Below, piece by piece: positions 35,719 to 46,244 of a stretch of 64,000 nucleotides of DNA. Positions within the stretch are counted from its first letter, which is position 1. Every line of letters starts with the position of its first letter. The stretch lies in NCBI RefSeq assembly GCF_002005205.3, contig NZ_CP019701.2, forward strand, positions 1,674,001-1,738,000, read 5' to 3'. The notes beneath the pieces were generated by a model. The model had not been told where the DNA came from. It ran no database searches and was given only the letters and a program-made list of their open reading frames with translations. The position numbers were made by a program, and so were the translations under genes. The DNA is from Rhizobium rhizogenes (GTDB lineage: Bacteria; Pseudomonadota; Alphaproteobacteria; Rhizobiales; Rhizobiaceae).

Positions 35719-36171
35719 ATGCTGAAAAACATCGACCCGGCGCTGAACGCCGATGTTCTGCACGCGCTGCGCGCCATGGGTCACGGCGATACGCTGGTGA
35801 TCTCCGACACCAACTTCCCTTCCGATTCGGTTGCCCGCCACACGACCGTCGGCAAGGTGCTGCATATCGACAATGTCTCGGCAGCCCGCGCCATGAAGGC
35901 CATCCTGTCCGTCCTGCCGCTCGATACGCCGTTGCAGCCATCCGTCGGCCGCATGGAAGTGATGGGCGCGCCCGATCAGCTGGAACCGGTGCAGGCCGAG
36001 GTGCAGAAGGAAATCGATGCGGCGGAAGGAAAACCCGCCCCCATGTATGGCATCGAACGCTTCGCCTTCTACGAAAAAGCCAAACAGGCCTACTGCGTCA
36101 TCACCACGGGCGAAACCCGGTTCTATGGCTGCTTCCTCCTGACAAAGGGTGTCATCCCGCCGGCCGCATAA
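35719..36171 (+). CDS. RbsD/FucU-family sugar mutarotase
   Basis: 150 residues from the ATG at 35719, with GGGAG 9 nt upstream; the frame is open far upstream (to 34186), but that part is antisense to the aminotransferase and not coding. Motifs MLKNIDPALNADVLHALRAMGHGD and YGIERFAFYEKAK match RbsD/FucU; the His in GHGD is a catalytic residue of the family. These interconvert sugar anomers (fucose, ribose). The protein has no sugar-operon neighbours. Confidence 0.85.
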   Translation: MLKNIDPALNADVLHALRAMGHGDTLVISDTNFPSDSVARHTTVGKVLHIDNVSAARAMKAILSVLPLDTPLQPSVGRMEVMGAPDQLEPVQAEVQKEIDAAEGKPAPMYGIERFAFYEKAKQAYCVITTGETRFYGCFLLTKGVIPPAA

Positions 36172-36277
36172 GGCCGCACACGAAAATTGTGCCAGCCGCC
36201 CGCCTTCATGACAATTTCAAGTTGTTGTGGCAAAAACTTCCACTAGGCTTCAAAAACCAACCGGAGGTGTGCGGATC

Positions 36278-37309
36278 ATGACCCAATATGTCCTGGCGTT
36301 CTGGAATGTCGAAAACCTGTTTGCGCCGGAGGGTTATCCGGCGCGCGAGCCGTGGATTGCCGAACGGCTGAAGAACGATCTGAAAGGCTGGACCGAGGAC
36401 CTGTTCAAAACCAAGGTCAAACAGCTCGGTTCGATCATAAGCCAGATCGGCGGCGCGGGTCCGGACCTGCTCGGTGTCTGCGAAGTCGAAAACCGTTTCG
36501 TCCTGGAAACGCTGGCGGACCATCTGAACGACCTCCTGCCGGCGCGCGCCTATCGCGTCGTGCACGCCGATTCCAGCAAGGACCAGCGCGGCATCGATAC
36601 CGCCTTCATCTATGACAGCAAAAAGCTGCTGATCAACGAGAACGAGATTTTCAGCCATTTCGTGATGCGCCGCACCGGCACGCGCGACATTACCCAATGC
36701 ACTTTCATCACCAAGGGCGGCCGCCAGCTTATCGCGCTCTCCAATCACTGGCCGTCACGCTCGGGCGGCGCGGTGGAAAGCGCCGGTTTTCGCATGACGG
36801 CCGGTGAAACGCTGGGCTACTGGCACCAGCGGATCAGGGAAGAAAAAGGCAACGACATCGCCGTCATCGCCTTCGGCGACTTCAACGACGACCCTTCCGA
36901 TGCCTCGCTGCGCTACCATGCCAATTCCACCCGCGAGCGCGACGATGTCGAGAATTCGCAATCGGCCATGTTCTACAATCTCGCCTGGAACTATCTGCGC
37001 CAGCCGGTGGTGGATTCCGTCGGCTCGGCGAGAACGATCTACGGCACGCTCTATTTCAACGGCGATGCCAATATCTTCGACCAGATCCTTGTTTCCAGAT
37101 CGCTTCTGACCGGCAGCAGCGGCTTCAAGGTGCGGGAAGAAACCGCAAAGGTCGAAGCGATTGCCGCCATGGTCAGCCACAGCAAGAATGAGGGGCCGAT
37201 CCGCTTCGGCCTGTCGAAAGGCGATGCGGTCAAAAACGTCAATCTCAGCGGTTTTTCCGATCACTTCCCCGTTTCCGTCATCGTCGAGGAAGACGACGCC
37301 ATCGTGTAA
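36278..37309 (+). CDS. Second endonuclease/exonuclease/phosphatase family protein
   Basis: 343 residues from the ATG at 36278, with GGAGGT 10-11 nt upstream. EEP motifs: [38 protein letters not shown] and SDHFPVSV, so all catalytic positions are present. It belongs to the same fold as the gene at 28,888 but is a different branch. No signal peptide. Target unknown. Followed by a bidirectional terminator and ilvC. Confidence 0.88.
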   Translation: MTQYVLAFWNVENLFAPEGYPAREPWIAERLKNDLKGWTEDLFKTKVKQLGSIISQIGGAGPDLLGVCEVENRFVLETLADHLNDLLPARAYRVVHADSSKDQRGIDTAFIYDSKKLLINENEIFSHFVMRRTGTRDITQCTFITKGGRQLIALSNHWPSRSGGAVESAGFRMTAGETLGYWHQRIREEKGNDIAVIAFGDFNDDPSDASLRYHANSTRERDDVENSQSAMFYNLAWNYLRQPVVDSVGSARTIYGTLYFNGDANIFDQILVSRSLLTGSSGFKVREETAKVEAIAAMVSHSKNEGPIRFGLSKGDAVKNVNLSGFSDHFPVSVIVEEDDAIV

Positions 37310-37327
37310 CGGCGCATCGAAAACAAA

Positions 37328-37353
37328 AAGGCCGGAGCTTTCGCTCCGGCCTT
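37328..37353. terminator. Bidirectional terminator between the EEP gene and ilvC
   Basis: An 11-bp perfect stem (37328-37338 with 37343-37353) with a TTTC loop, flanked by an A run on the left and a T-rich right side. It serves both convergent genes. Confidence 0.88.
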
Positions 37354-37378
37354 CCAATTTTCTACCAAACAATGAAGC

Positions 37379-39101
<1,723 letters not shown>

Positions 39102-39130
39102 GTCTTTTCCACTCCAGGGGCTCGATTAAT

Positions 39131-39144
39131 GTACCGTACGGTAC
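39131..39144. promoter_or_regulatory. Candidate TetR operator palindrome
   Basis: GTACCGTACGGTAC is a perfect 14-bp palindrome with no spacer, centred 36 bp upstream of the TTG start at 39101. Continuous palindromes of this size are typical TetR-dimer sites. Confidence 0.6.
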
Positions 39145-39267
39145 GGTTCGAGCGCCATTTAAGCGGAGGCTGCTTCCCGGTCAAGCGGATTCTTCAGAGG
39201 AGGACGAGAATTGACGCGCTGCGGCATGGCCATGCGCCGCAGCATGAAGCGCGGCAGGCGCCGACAT

Positions 39268-39687
39268 TCAGTTCTCGATGTCGAACCGGCTTCTTGCCTT
39301 GCGTATCGCATCGTGATTGTCGAGCGCCCATTGAATGACGACTTTAAGCGGCGTGTAGAGCGATGCGCCGAGCGGGGTGATGCTGTATTCCACGCTTGGC
39401 GGCTTCGTCGGAAAGACCTGCCGGTGAATATAGCCTTCGCGCTGCAAATCCCGCAGTGTCTGCGTCAGCATGCGTTGGGAAATATCCGGCACCATGCGCC
39501 GCAGCTCGCCGAAACGGTAGGGCTTCGATGCTATCGCCCCCAGCAGCAAAGTGGACCATTTGCCGCCGATCTGGCTCATGACGTCCCGCACGGGGCAATC
39601 GGCAACACTGGTGGCGGAAAACACCAGCCCGAAGGCCTCGTCCAGCCTGTTTTCCTGCCTCGCGGGCCCGACAACATCCATAAGCAT
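39268..39687 (-). CDS. HxlR-family transcriptional regulator (YtfH-like)
   Basis: 139 residues from the ATG at 39687 ([10 protein letters not shown]), with AAGGGA upstream. HxlR domain: [45 protein letters not shown], wing [10 protein letters not shown]. The Cys in DCPVRD is conserved. Divergent from a QorB-type reductase gene, exactly the ytfH-ytfG layout of enterics, where the regulator controls the quinone reductase. An inverted repeat sits at the start. Confidence 0.9.
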   Translation of the reverse strand: MLMDVVGPARQENRLDEAFGLVFSATSVADCPVRDVMSQIGGKWSTLLLGAIASKPYRFGELRRMVPDISQRMLTQTLRDLQREGYIHRQVFPTKPPSVEYSITPLGASLYTPLKVVIQWALDNHDAIRKARSRFDIEN

Positions 39688-39688
39688 G

Positions 39689-39704
39689 GTTCCCTTTTGG
39701 TAAC
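39689..39704. promoter_or_regulatory. Imperfect palindrome overlapping the HxlR gene's ribosome site
   Basis: GTTCCC-TTTT-GGTAAC is an inverted repeat with one mismatch per arm pair, lying immediately upstream of the HxlR start codon and covering its AAGGGA ribosome site. Could be a self-operator; weaker evidence than at 16943. Confidence 0.35.
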
Positions 39705-39795
39705 GATCCGCGCAGAACCTGCCTTCTTTACAGCCTCTAGGCAATTCCTATTTTAGTGCTGCTCTCTTTTTGAGACCACAGAAAGGATAAAAATC

Positions 39796-40677
39796 ATGAG
39801 CAGAATTCTGGTGACCGGCGCCGCCGGACAGCTTGGACAGGCCGTCATCCGCCACCTCCTGGAGACCTACCATGTCCCGGCCGCCAACATCGTCGCCGCC
39901 ACCCGCGACGTATCCCGGCTCTCCGCACTTGCAGCAAAAGGCGTCGAAGTGCGACACGCGGATTTCGACGATCCCGCATCGCTTGACGCGGCCTTTTCCG
40001 GCATCGACACGCTGCTGGTCATCTCCACCGACGCGCTCATGGTCCCCGGCCTTCGCCTCAGACAACACCAAACGGCGGTGGAGGCAGCCACAAGAGCCGG
40101 TATCCGGCATATCGCCTATACGTCGATGCCAAGCCCCGACAAATCGCTCGTCAGCTTCGCACCCGATCATCTGGGAACGGAAACAGCGATCAAGGCAAGC
40201 GGCCTGCCCTACACCATTCTTCGCAATGCCTGGTATTTCGACAACCACCTGCACGGCATGCCGCAAAATCTGAAAAACGGCCAGTGGTTCACGGCCCGCG
40301 GCAACGGCAGGGTCGCCGATATCTCCCGGGAAGACTGCGCCCATGCCGCCGCCGCCGCACTGCTGAAACCGGCGGAAAACCGGACCTATACGCTGACCGG
40401 GGCGGAAACATCGACGGCCGACGGTCTGGCTTCCCTGATAAGCGAGGTGACGGGCAAGCCGCTTGCCGTGGTGCAGGTCACGCCCGAGCAGCTCAAGCAG
40501 GCAATAACTGCGACGGGATTGCCCGACATCATTGCCGGCATGATCGCTTCCGCCGACGCCAATATCGCCGCCGGAAACTTCGACATCGTGACCCGAGACT
40601 TCGAAACGCTGACAGGTGCGACGCCGCAATCCGTAGCGGATTTCTTCTGCGCGCATAAATCCGCACTACTCGGCTGA
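39796..40677 (+). CDS. NAD(P)H:quinone oxidoreductase, QorB-like SDR
   Basis: 293 residues with an N-terminal Rossmann motif (SRILVTGAAGQLGQAVIR) and the NmrA-like core AYTSMPSPDKS, LPYTILRNAWYFDN and VADISREDCAHAAAA. Close in layout to E. coli QorB (YtfG), which reduces quinones with NADPH. Divergent from its likely HxlR regulator. Confidence 0.88.
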   Translation: MSRILVTGAAGQLGQAVIRHLLETYHVPAANIVAATRDVSRLSALAAKGVEVRHADFDDPASLDAAFSGIDTLLVISTDALMVPGLRLRQHQTAVEAATRAGIRHIAYTSMPSPDKSLVSFAPDHLGTETAIKASGLPYTILRNAWYFDNHLHGMPQNLKNGQWFTARGNGRVADISREDCAHAAAAALLKPAENRTYTLTGAETSTADGLASLISEVTGKPLAVVQVTPEQLKQAITATGLPDIIAGMIASADANIAAGNFDIVTRDFETLTGATPQSVADFFCAHKSALLG

Positions 40678-40737
40678 AATGCCGGCCCGTTCCACCCCGC
40701 GCCGGGACGGAACGGGCTTTAAAACAGCGACCTTTGC

Positions 40738-41676
40738 TCAAGCCCGAAGGGTCGAAGGTGAAACAGCCTGTTCCGCCGCGATAATCTCACGCGAAGCATC
40801 AATATCCCGCGACGGCGACAATCCGTAAAAGCGGCTATATTCGCGGCTGAACTGCGACGGGCTCTGGTAACCGACACGATGGCCGGCAGTGCCGGCATCC
40901 AGCCGTTCAGCAAGCATCAGCCGGCGCGCCTCATGCAGCCGCAGCTGCTTCTGGTACTGCACCGGCGTCATGGCCGTGATCGTCTTGAAATGGTGATGGA
41001 AGGACGACACGCTCATGCCGATATGCTCGGCAAGGTCCTCGATGCGCAGCTGGCGCGCGAAATTCTCACGCAGCCAGGCAATGGCGCGGGCGATGCGGTT
41101 GCCCTGACTGCCGGCCGCAATGATGTTCATCAGCTGCCCGCCGGCCGGTCCGGTCAGGATGCGATAGAGGATTTCCTGCTCGATCAGCGGCGCCATGGCG
41201 GCAATCTCCGCCGGACGATCGAGCAAGCGCAGCAGCCGGATGGCCGCATCGAGCAGTTCCGGCGTGGCGGCATTGACGACGATGCCACGCTGCGCATTGG
41301 CCGGCTCCGAAGGCGGATCGATCGGCACACGCCGCATGAGGTCGAGCAGCTTTTCACTGTCGATGGCAAGCGCGATGCAGAAATGCGGCACCTCCCTGCT
41401 CGCCTCCACCACCCGCCACGCAACCGGCAGATCAAGCGACGTCAGGAGATAATCCCCCGCGCCGTAATTGATGGTGTCCGTTCCCAGCTGAACGCTTTTC
41501 GACCCCTGGATCACCATGGCGAGACAGGGGCGATAGCTGCCGTGGCACGGGGCGCTCGGCGTTGTGCGCCGGCTGATGCCGAGGGATTCGATTGCCGTCT
41601 GCACCTCGCCATCCTGGGTAGCATGCCGCGCGGCGATGGAGGCGATCTCCTGATAGACATTGAACGGCAAGGACAT
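40738..41676 (-). CDS. AraC-family transcriptional regulator (AraC_N type)
   Basis: 312 residues. The N-terminal AraC_N ligand domain (about 30-185) starts around [16 protein letters not shown]. The C-terminal DNA-binding domain (about 205-300) has two HTHs: [20 protein letters not shown] and [20 protein letters not shown]. This AraC subgroup is often divergent from alcohol dehydrogenase or aldo-keto reductase genes that it activates; here an alcohol dehydrogenase starts 189 bp away on the other strand. Confidence 0.9.
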   Translation of the reverse strand: MSLPFNVYQEIASIAARHATQDGEVQTAIESLGISRRTTPSAPCHGSYRPCLAMVIQGSKSVQLGTDTINYGAGDYLLTSLDLPVAWRVVEASREVPHFCIALAIDSEKLLDLMRRVPIDPPSEPANAQRGIVVNAATPELLDAAIRLLRLLDRPAEIAAMAPLIEQEILYRILTGPAGGQLMNIIAAGSQGNRIARAIAWLRENFARQLRIEDLAEHIGMSVSSFHHHFKTITAMTPVQYQKQLRLHEARRLMLAERLDAGTAGHRVGYQSPSQFSREYSRFYGLSPSRDIDASREIIAAEQAVSPSTLRA

Positions 41677-41865
41677 AGGGGAAATCCCTTAACTGAAGGA
41701 AGAGATGCGTCTGATGCCTTTTATCTAGAAAGCCGCGCGGCCCGCGCAAAGAGCGCACCACCATATTTTTGCAGGATCGTGCAAAAAGCTCGGAGGATCG
41801 CTCTAACGCCGCGTCCCTCTTCCATCGCATATTCCGCCGTCCCCAACTCCCGAAAGGATATTCAG

Positions 41866-42912
41866 ATGGCTATTGCTAGAGGTTACGCTGCGACCGATGC
41901 GTCGAAGCCGCTTACCCCGTTCACTTTCGAACGCCGCGAGCCGAACGATGACGATGTCGTCATCGATATCAAATATGCCGGCATCTGCCACTCGGACATC
42001 CACACCGTCCGCAACGAATGGAAGAATGCCGTCTTCCCGATCGTTCCCGGCCATGAGATTGCCGGTGTCGTCAAGGCTGTCGGCTCCAAGGTCACGAAGT
42101 TCAAGGTCGGCGACCATGTCGGCGTCGGCTGCTTCGTCGATTCCTGCGTCGGCTGCGCCACCCGCGATCTCGACAACGAGCATTATATGCCGGGCCTCGT
42201 CCAGACCTATAACGACGTCGATCCGCACACCAAGACCGCAACCCATGGCGGTTATTCGGACTCGATCGTCGTCAAGGAAGGTTATGTCCTGTCGATCCCG
42301 GACAACCTGCCGCTCGACGCTTCCGCACCGCTTCTCTGCGCCGGCATCACGCTTTATTCGCCGCTGCGCCGCTGGAACGCCGGTCCCGGCCAGAAGGTCG
42401 CGATTGTCGGCATGGGTGGCCTTGGCCATATGGGCGTCAAGCTCGGCGCGGCCATGGGGGCGGATATCACCGTTCTCTCGCAGACGCTGTCGAAGAAGGA
42501 AGATGGCCTGAAGCTTGGCGCGAAGGAATATTACGCCACCAGCGACGCCTCGACCTTCGAGAAGCTGGCCGGCACCTTCGACCTGATCATCTGCACGGCC
42601 GGCGTCGCCATCGACTGGAATGCCTATCTCGGCCTCCTGAAGCCCAAGGGCAGCATGGTCGTGGTCGGCGCACCGGAGCACCCGATTCCAGTTCACGCTT
42701 TCGCGCTGATCGTCGGCGCGAGGAACCTGTCGGGCTCGATGATCGGTTCGATCAAGGAAACCCAGGAAATGCTGGATTTCTGCGGCGAGCACAATATCGT
42801 CTCCGAAATCGAGACGATCAACATCCAGGACGTCAACGAAGCCTATGAACGCGTGCTGAAGAGCGACGTGCGTTATCGCTTCGTCATCGACATGGCATCG
42901 CTCGACGCGTGA
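41866..42912 (+). CDS. NADP-dependent alcohol dehydrogenase, YahK/cinnamyl type
   Basis: 348 residues from the ATG at 41866, with AAAGG 9 nt upstream. Catalytic Zn site: GICHSDIH (Cys), GHEIAGVV (His-Glu), and the later Cys in LLCAGIT. The NADP-binding loop is [11 protein letters not shown]. The structural-zinc loop is unusual: [16 protein letters not shown] then EHYM, so two of the four expected Cys are replaced. YahK-type enzymes reduce broad aldehydes with NADPH. Probably activated by the divergent AraC regulator. Confidence 0.9.
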   Translation: MAIARGYAATDASKPLTPFTFERREPNDDDVVIDIKYAGICHSDIHTVRNEWKNAVFPIVPGHEIAGVVKAVGSKVTKFKVGDHVGVGCFVDSCVGCATRDLDNEHYMPGLVQTYNDVDPHTKTATHGGYSDSIVVKEGYVLSIPDNLPLDASAPLLCAGITLYSPLRRWNAGPGQKVAIVGMGGLGHMGVKLGAAMGADITVLSQTLSKKEDGLKLGAKEYYATSDASTFEKLAGTFDLIICTAGVAIDWNAYLGLLKPKGSMVVVGAPEHPIPVHAFALIVGARNLSGSMIGSIKETQEMLDFCGEHNIVSEIETINIQDVNEAYERVLKSDVRYRFVIDMASLDA

Positions 42913-42948
42913 GTCTTGGATTGGGGCAAACCCGCCCCATCCGCACGC

Positions 42949-43060
42949 CGTCACCCCGGACTAGATCCGGGGTCCAGCCAGCCCAAGTCCTTGGGCTGAA
43001 AAACTCTTCTCGCCGCGCAGACGCGCGGCGGCTGGATGCCGGATCAAGTCCGGCATGACG
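42949..43060. repeat. 112-bp palindromic intergenic element, copy 2 (RIME-like)
   Basis: Same length and architecture as the element at 30112-30223: ends CGTCA...TGACG, long inverted arms, the identical central CCAGCCAGCCCAAGTCC stretch, and GCCGCGCAGACGCGCG. The outer arms diverge most, as expected for a dispersed, drifting element. It lies between the alcohol dehydrogenase and the NDH-2-like gene. Confidence 0.85.
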
Positions 43061-43090
43061 GAGGAGTAGTCTGGCGCAGCTGTCATAACG

Positions 43091-43121
43091 CAAGGGCGGG
43101 AAGCCATGCTTCCCGCCCTTG
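43091..43121. terminator. Terminator-like hairpin between convergent genes
   Basis: A 14-bp perfect stem (43091-43104 with 43108-43121) with a 3-nt loop lies between the alcohol dehydrogenase and ndh. No T run follows on either side, so it may act as a weak or rho-assisted terminator. Confidence 0.6.
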
Positions 43122-43140
43122 TCCTTTGCCCGCCCGGCCC

Positions 43141-44406
43141 TCAGGCCTCATCCTTCAGCGTCTCTTTCTGGGTAATCAGCCGCGCACTGTGCTGGCCGCT
43201 CAGATAAATCCACAGCCAGCTCCACGCCACGGCAAGCCGCGAACGCGTTCCGATCAGGAAGTAGATATGGGCAAGGCCCCAGATCCACCACGCCAGCACG
43301 CCCTTGAGCTTGAACCTGCCGAAATCGATCACCGCCGCGCGTTTGCCGATGGTGGCGAGATTGCCCTGATGGCTGTAGCGGAAGGGTGCCGGCGATGGTT
43401 TGCCGTCGAGCCGCGCCCTGATGACCTTTGCAACATAAGCGCCCTGCTGTTTTGCCGCGGGCGCAATGCCCGGCACCGGCTTGCCGTTTTCCTGATTGAC
43501 GGCGGCCGTATCGCCGATGACGAAGATATCGGCATCGTCTTGCAGATTGAGATGAGGTCCGACGATGGCGCGCCCCGCCCGGTCGGCGGCAGCGTTGAGC
43601 CATTTCGCGGCAGGCGACGCTTGCACCCCGGCGGCCCAGACTACAGTGCGGCAGGGATAATAGGTCTCGCCCACCGTCACGCCTTCATCGCTGCAAGCCG
43701 TCACCGGCGTACCAAGCAGAACCTCGACACCGAGCTTTTCAAGCGCTTCCTTGGCATAGGCAGAAAGATCCTCGGTGAAAACCGGCAGGACGCGCGGGCC
43801 GGCCTCGACAAGCAGCACGCGGGTCTGCCGGGTGTCGACATTGCGGAATTCCGCCGGCAGCGCCTTGTGGGCCAGTTCGGCGATCATGCCCGCCATTTCC
43901 ACGCCCGTCGGGCCCGCCCCGATGATGACGAAGGTCAGCTGCGCCTGCCGCTCATCTTCGCTGGTGGCAAGTTCGGCCCGTTCGAAAGCCAGAAGCAGGC
44001 GGCGGCGGATTGTCGTTGCATCTTCCAGCGTCTTGAGACCGGGGGCGGAACGCTCCCACTCGTCACGGCCGAAATAGGCGTGACGCGCGCCGGTGGCCAG
44101 CACCAGCGTGTCGAAGTGGATTGCTTCACCCGAATTCAGATGCACCGTTCGTGCGGCCCGGTCTATGCCGGTCACTTCAGCAAGCAGGGTCGTCACCTCC
44201 TTGCGGTCGCGGTAAAGATGGCGGATCGGCCAGGCGATTTCGGATGTCGCCAATGCCGTGGTCGCCACCTGATAAAGCAATGGCTGGAACAGGTGATGGT
44301 TGCGACGGTCGATCAGTGTAATGCGGACAGGGGCCCCCTCCAGCCCATGTACCAGTTGTAAACCGCCGAAGCCTCCACCCACGACGACAACATGATGTTC
44401 TTGCAT
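43141..44406 (-). CDS. Type II NADH dehydrogenase-like FAD protein (NDH-2)
   Basis: 421 residues. FAD motif VVVVGGGFGGLQLV at the N-terminus, second nucleotide motif FVIIGAGPTGVEMAG (about 163), FVIGDTAAV (about 300), and a C-terminal hydrophobic part (LAWWIWGLAHIYFLIGTRSRL) that anchors NDH-2 to the membrane. Such enzymes pass electrons from NADH to quinone without proton pumping. Length and the membrane anchor fit NDH-2. No operon partner. Confidence 0.9.
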   Translation of the reverse strand: MQEHHVVVVGGGFGGLQLVHGLEGAPVRITLIDRRNHHLFQPLLYQVATTALATSEIAWPIRHLYRDRKEVTTLLAEVTGIDRAARTVHLNSGEAIHFDTLVLATGARHAYFGRDEWERSAPGLKTLEDATTIRRRLLLAFERAELATSEDERQAQLTFVIIGAGPTGVEMAGMIAELAHKALPAEFRNVDTRQTRVLLVEAGPRVLPVFTEDLSAYAKEALEKLGVEVLLGTPVTACSDEGVTVGETYYPCRTVVWAAGVQASPAAKWLNAAADRAGRAIVGPHLNLQDDADIFVIGDTAAVNQENGKPVPGIAPAAKQQGAYVAKVIRARLDGKPSPAPFRYSHQGNLATIGKRAAVIDFGRFKLKGVLAWWIWGLAHIYFLIGTRSRLAVAWSWLWIYLSGQHSARLITQKETLKDEA

Positions 44407-44477
44407 ATGTCTCTGCCTTCAAAAGCTCGCGCACGGAGCATGCGCAGCCAAAGCATAGGCGAAAAAATTGACTTTGG

Positions 44478-45233
44478 TTATGAAATAGGCTGACCGCAGG
44501 CCTGACAAAAACGCCGGACTGTTTCAGCCATGCCATATTCCAGCGCATCCGCCGTCAGCCCGTGACCGATCGAAACCTCGGCGAGATCAGGAATACGTTT
44601 CATCAGCTTGGGCAGGTTTGCCACCGTAAGATCGTGGCCGGCATTGACCGCAAGTCCGAGCGCTTTGGCATGGTCTGCCGTTTGCCCAAGCTTCTCGACA
44701 AGCGCATCAGCCTTTTGCGGATCGTCAAAACAGCCGCCATAAGGGCCGGTGTAAAGTTCGATACGCGCAGCCCCCGTCTCTGCCGCCAGCTCCACCGGCT
44801 CGCGCTCGCCATCGCCATCCGCAAACAGCGAGACGCGCATGCCGCCAGCCTTCAGCCGTCCCACGACGTCCTTGAGGAAAACCGCATGTTTGCGGAAATC
44901 CCAGCCATGGTCGGACGTCGCCTGCGACGGGTCGTCAGGCACCAGCGTCACCTGTTCCGGCTGGGTCTTCTCGCAGAGAACGAGGAAATCCTCGGTCGGA
45001 TAACCCTCGATGTTGAATTCCGCGCCGGGGAAGCTGTCGTCGATCAGGGCGCGCAGCACCGGCAGATCGGAAAAGCGGATATGGCGCTGGTCGGGTCGCG
45101 GGTGTACAGTCAGGCCGCTTGCCCCCGCCGCCAGTGCAATATGCCCGAAATGCGCGACATCCGGCCATGGAAGATCGCGACGGTTGCGTAACATGGCAAT
45201 TGCGTTCAGATTGACAGAAAGTTTTGCGGGCAT
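44478..45233 (-). CDS. pdxJ: Pyridoxine 5'-phosphate synthase
   Basis: 251 residues from the ATG at 45233 ([17 protein letters not shown]); the longer open frame upstream is not coding. Signature [37 protein letters not shown], and late [12 protein letters not shown]. PdxJ condenses 1-deoxy-xylulose 5-phosphate with 3-amino-2-oxopropyl phosphate to make PNP in vitamin B6 synthesis. TIM barrel, 8 strands. Divergent from a MerR regulator. Confidence 0.97.
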   Translation of the reverse strand: MPAKLSVNLNAIAMLRNRRDLPWPDVAHFGHIALAAGASGLTVHPRPDQRHIRFSDLPVLRALIDDSFPGAEFNIEGYPTEDFLVLCEKTQPEQVTLVPDDPSQATSDHGWDFRKHAVFLKDVVGRLKAGGMRVSLFADGDGEREPVELAAETGAARIELYTGPYGGCFDDPQKADALVEKLGQTADHAKALGLAVNAGHDLTVANLPKLMKRIPDLAEVSIGHGLTADALEYGMAETVRRFCQACGQPIS

Positions 45234-45465
45234 GACATCGGCTCCGGTTCGGAATTGACACCCTGTTTCACGCAGGTTGACGCCAATCGCAAGGAGGCCG
45301 ATAAATTTTTTATTATGGCGGGAACGAAAACACACGATACACGTTACGGTTCTGATGTAGCGTTTGGCACAATGTCTTGATCGGAAAACATGTCCGTCGC
45401 GGGGGAACAAGCAACGGACGCCTTAAAAGGCAGGCACGCTGCCAGAGAGCGCGAAGGGGGAGACA

Positions 45466-46164
45466 ATGCAGGATGGCCGGATGCCGTTCGAAAGTCACGG
45501 CGACGAGGACAAACACAATCTAAGGATCAGCAGCTTTTTACCGGATATAAGCCTGCCCTCCTCCCTGCCCGCGGAACCCGTCCCCATCGCCGACATGGCC
45601 AATATCTTCGGGGTAACCCACCGGACTTTGCATTTTTACGAGGAAAAGGCCCTGCTGACCTCGAAACGCATCGGCCAGATGCGGGTCTATTCCCACCGCA
45701 ACGTCCAGCGCATGGCTGTCATCAATGTCTGCCGCGAAGTCGGCATTTCCGTCGCAGCAATCACCGAAATCATGGAAAAACTCGTGCGCACGCTTTCCCA
45801 GGACGAGGCGGACGACATATTCCGCGCGGCGCTGAGGCAGCGGAAGAGGGAATTGACCGCCGAGCTTTCCACCCTCCAGCGCCAGGCCCACCAGATCGAG
45901 GAACTGCTTGTCGCCGAAGACGATGGAGACGGTGTCGATGCGGCGGAGCGAAGCCCGGCCAGGGACATAGCGCTCACCGATACCGAACGGAAATGCCTGG
46001 AACTGATGGCGGAAGGTTACGCGCCGGTGCGGCTTGCCCGCGCACTCGGGCTTTCGGGCAGCGATCTCAACGCGCTGGAGGCGAAGATCATCGGCAAGTT
46101 CAATGCCAGCAACCGCTTTCAGGCGGTCGCCAAGGCGGTCCTGCTCGGCGTCATCCGCGCTTGA
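45466..46164 (+). CDS. MerR-type regulator with a C-terminal LuxR-like HTH
   Basis: 232 residues from the ATG at 45466, with GGGGGAGA close upstream. The MerR HTH is at about 39-66 (PIADMANIFGVTHRTLHFYEEKALL) with its wing RVYSHRNVQ, then a helical dimerisation stretch (about 95-150). Unlike plain MerR proteins there is no C-terminal metal-binding Cys; instead residues 168-230 read LTDTERKCLELMAEGYAPVRLARALG and KFNASNRFQAVAKAVLLGVI, the look of a LuxR/GerE HTH. The protein would then carry two DNA-binding modules. Divergent from pdxJ. Targets unknown. Confidence 0.75.
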   Translation: MQDGRMPFESHGDEDKHNLRISSFLPDISLPSSLPAEPVPIADMANIFGVTHRTLHFYEEKALLTSKRIGQMRVYSHRNVQRMAVINVCREVGISVAAITEIMEKLVRTLSQDEADDIFRAALRQRKRELTAELSTLQRQAHQIEELLVAEDDGDGVDAAERSPARDIALTDTERKCLELMAEGYAPVRLARALGLSGSDLNALEAKIIGKFNASNRFQAVAKAVLLGVIRA

Positions 46165-46216
46165 AAGCATGTCCTGAAAAGGTGCATGGCGGCTTTCCGT
46201 CCGGACGATGCACAGG
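46165..46216. repeat. Possible degenerate intergenic palindromic repeat
   Basis: AAAGCATGTCCTGAAAAGG followed by GTCCGGACGATGCAC resembles a rhizobial short palindromic element, with GTCC/GGAC arms. Only a partial likeness, no second copy in the window. Confidence 0.25.
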
Positions 46217-46244
46217 ACAAGGAGACAGAACCAATAAGCCTGTC

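Noticed and set aside
34186..36171. A 661-codon open frame on the plus strand covering the antisense of the aminotransferase
   Set aside because: Its first 511 codons are antisense to a well-supported PLP enzyme and arise from GC-rich codon bias; only the RbsD/FucU part from 35719 has a ribosome site and family motifs.
43091..43121. Strong rho-independent terminator
   Set aside because: The stem is perfect, but no U tract follows on either strand; listed only as terminator-like.
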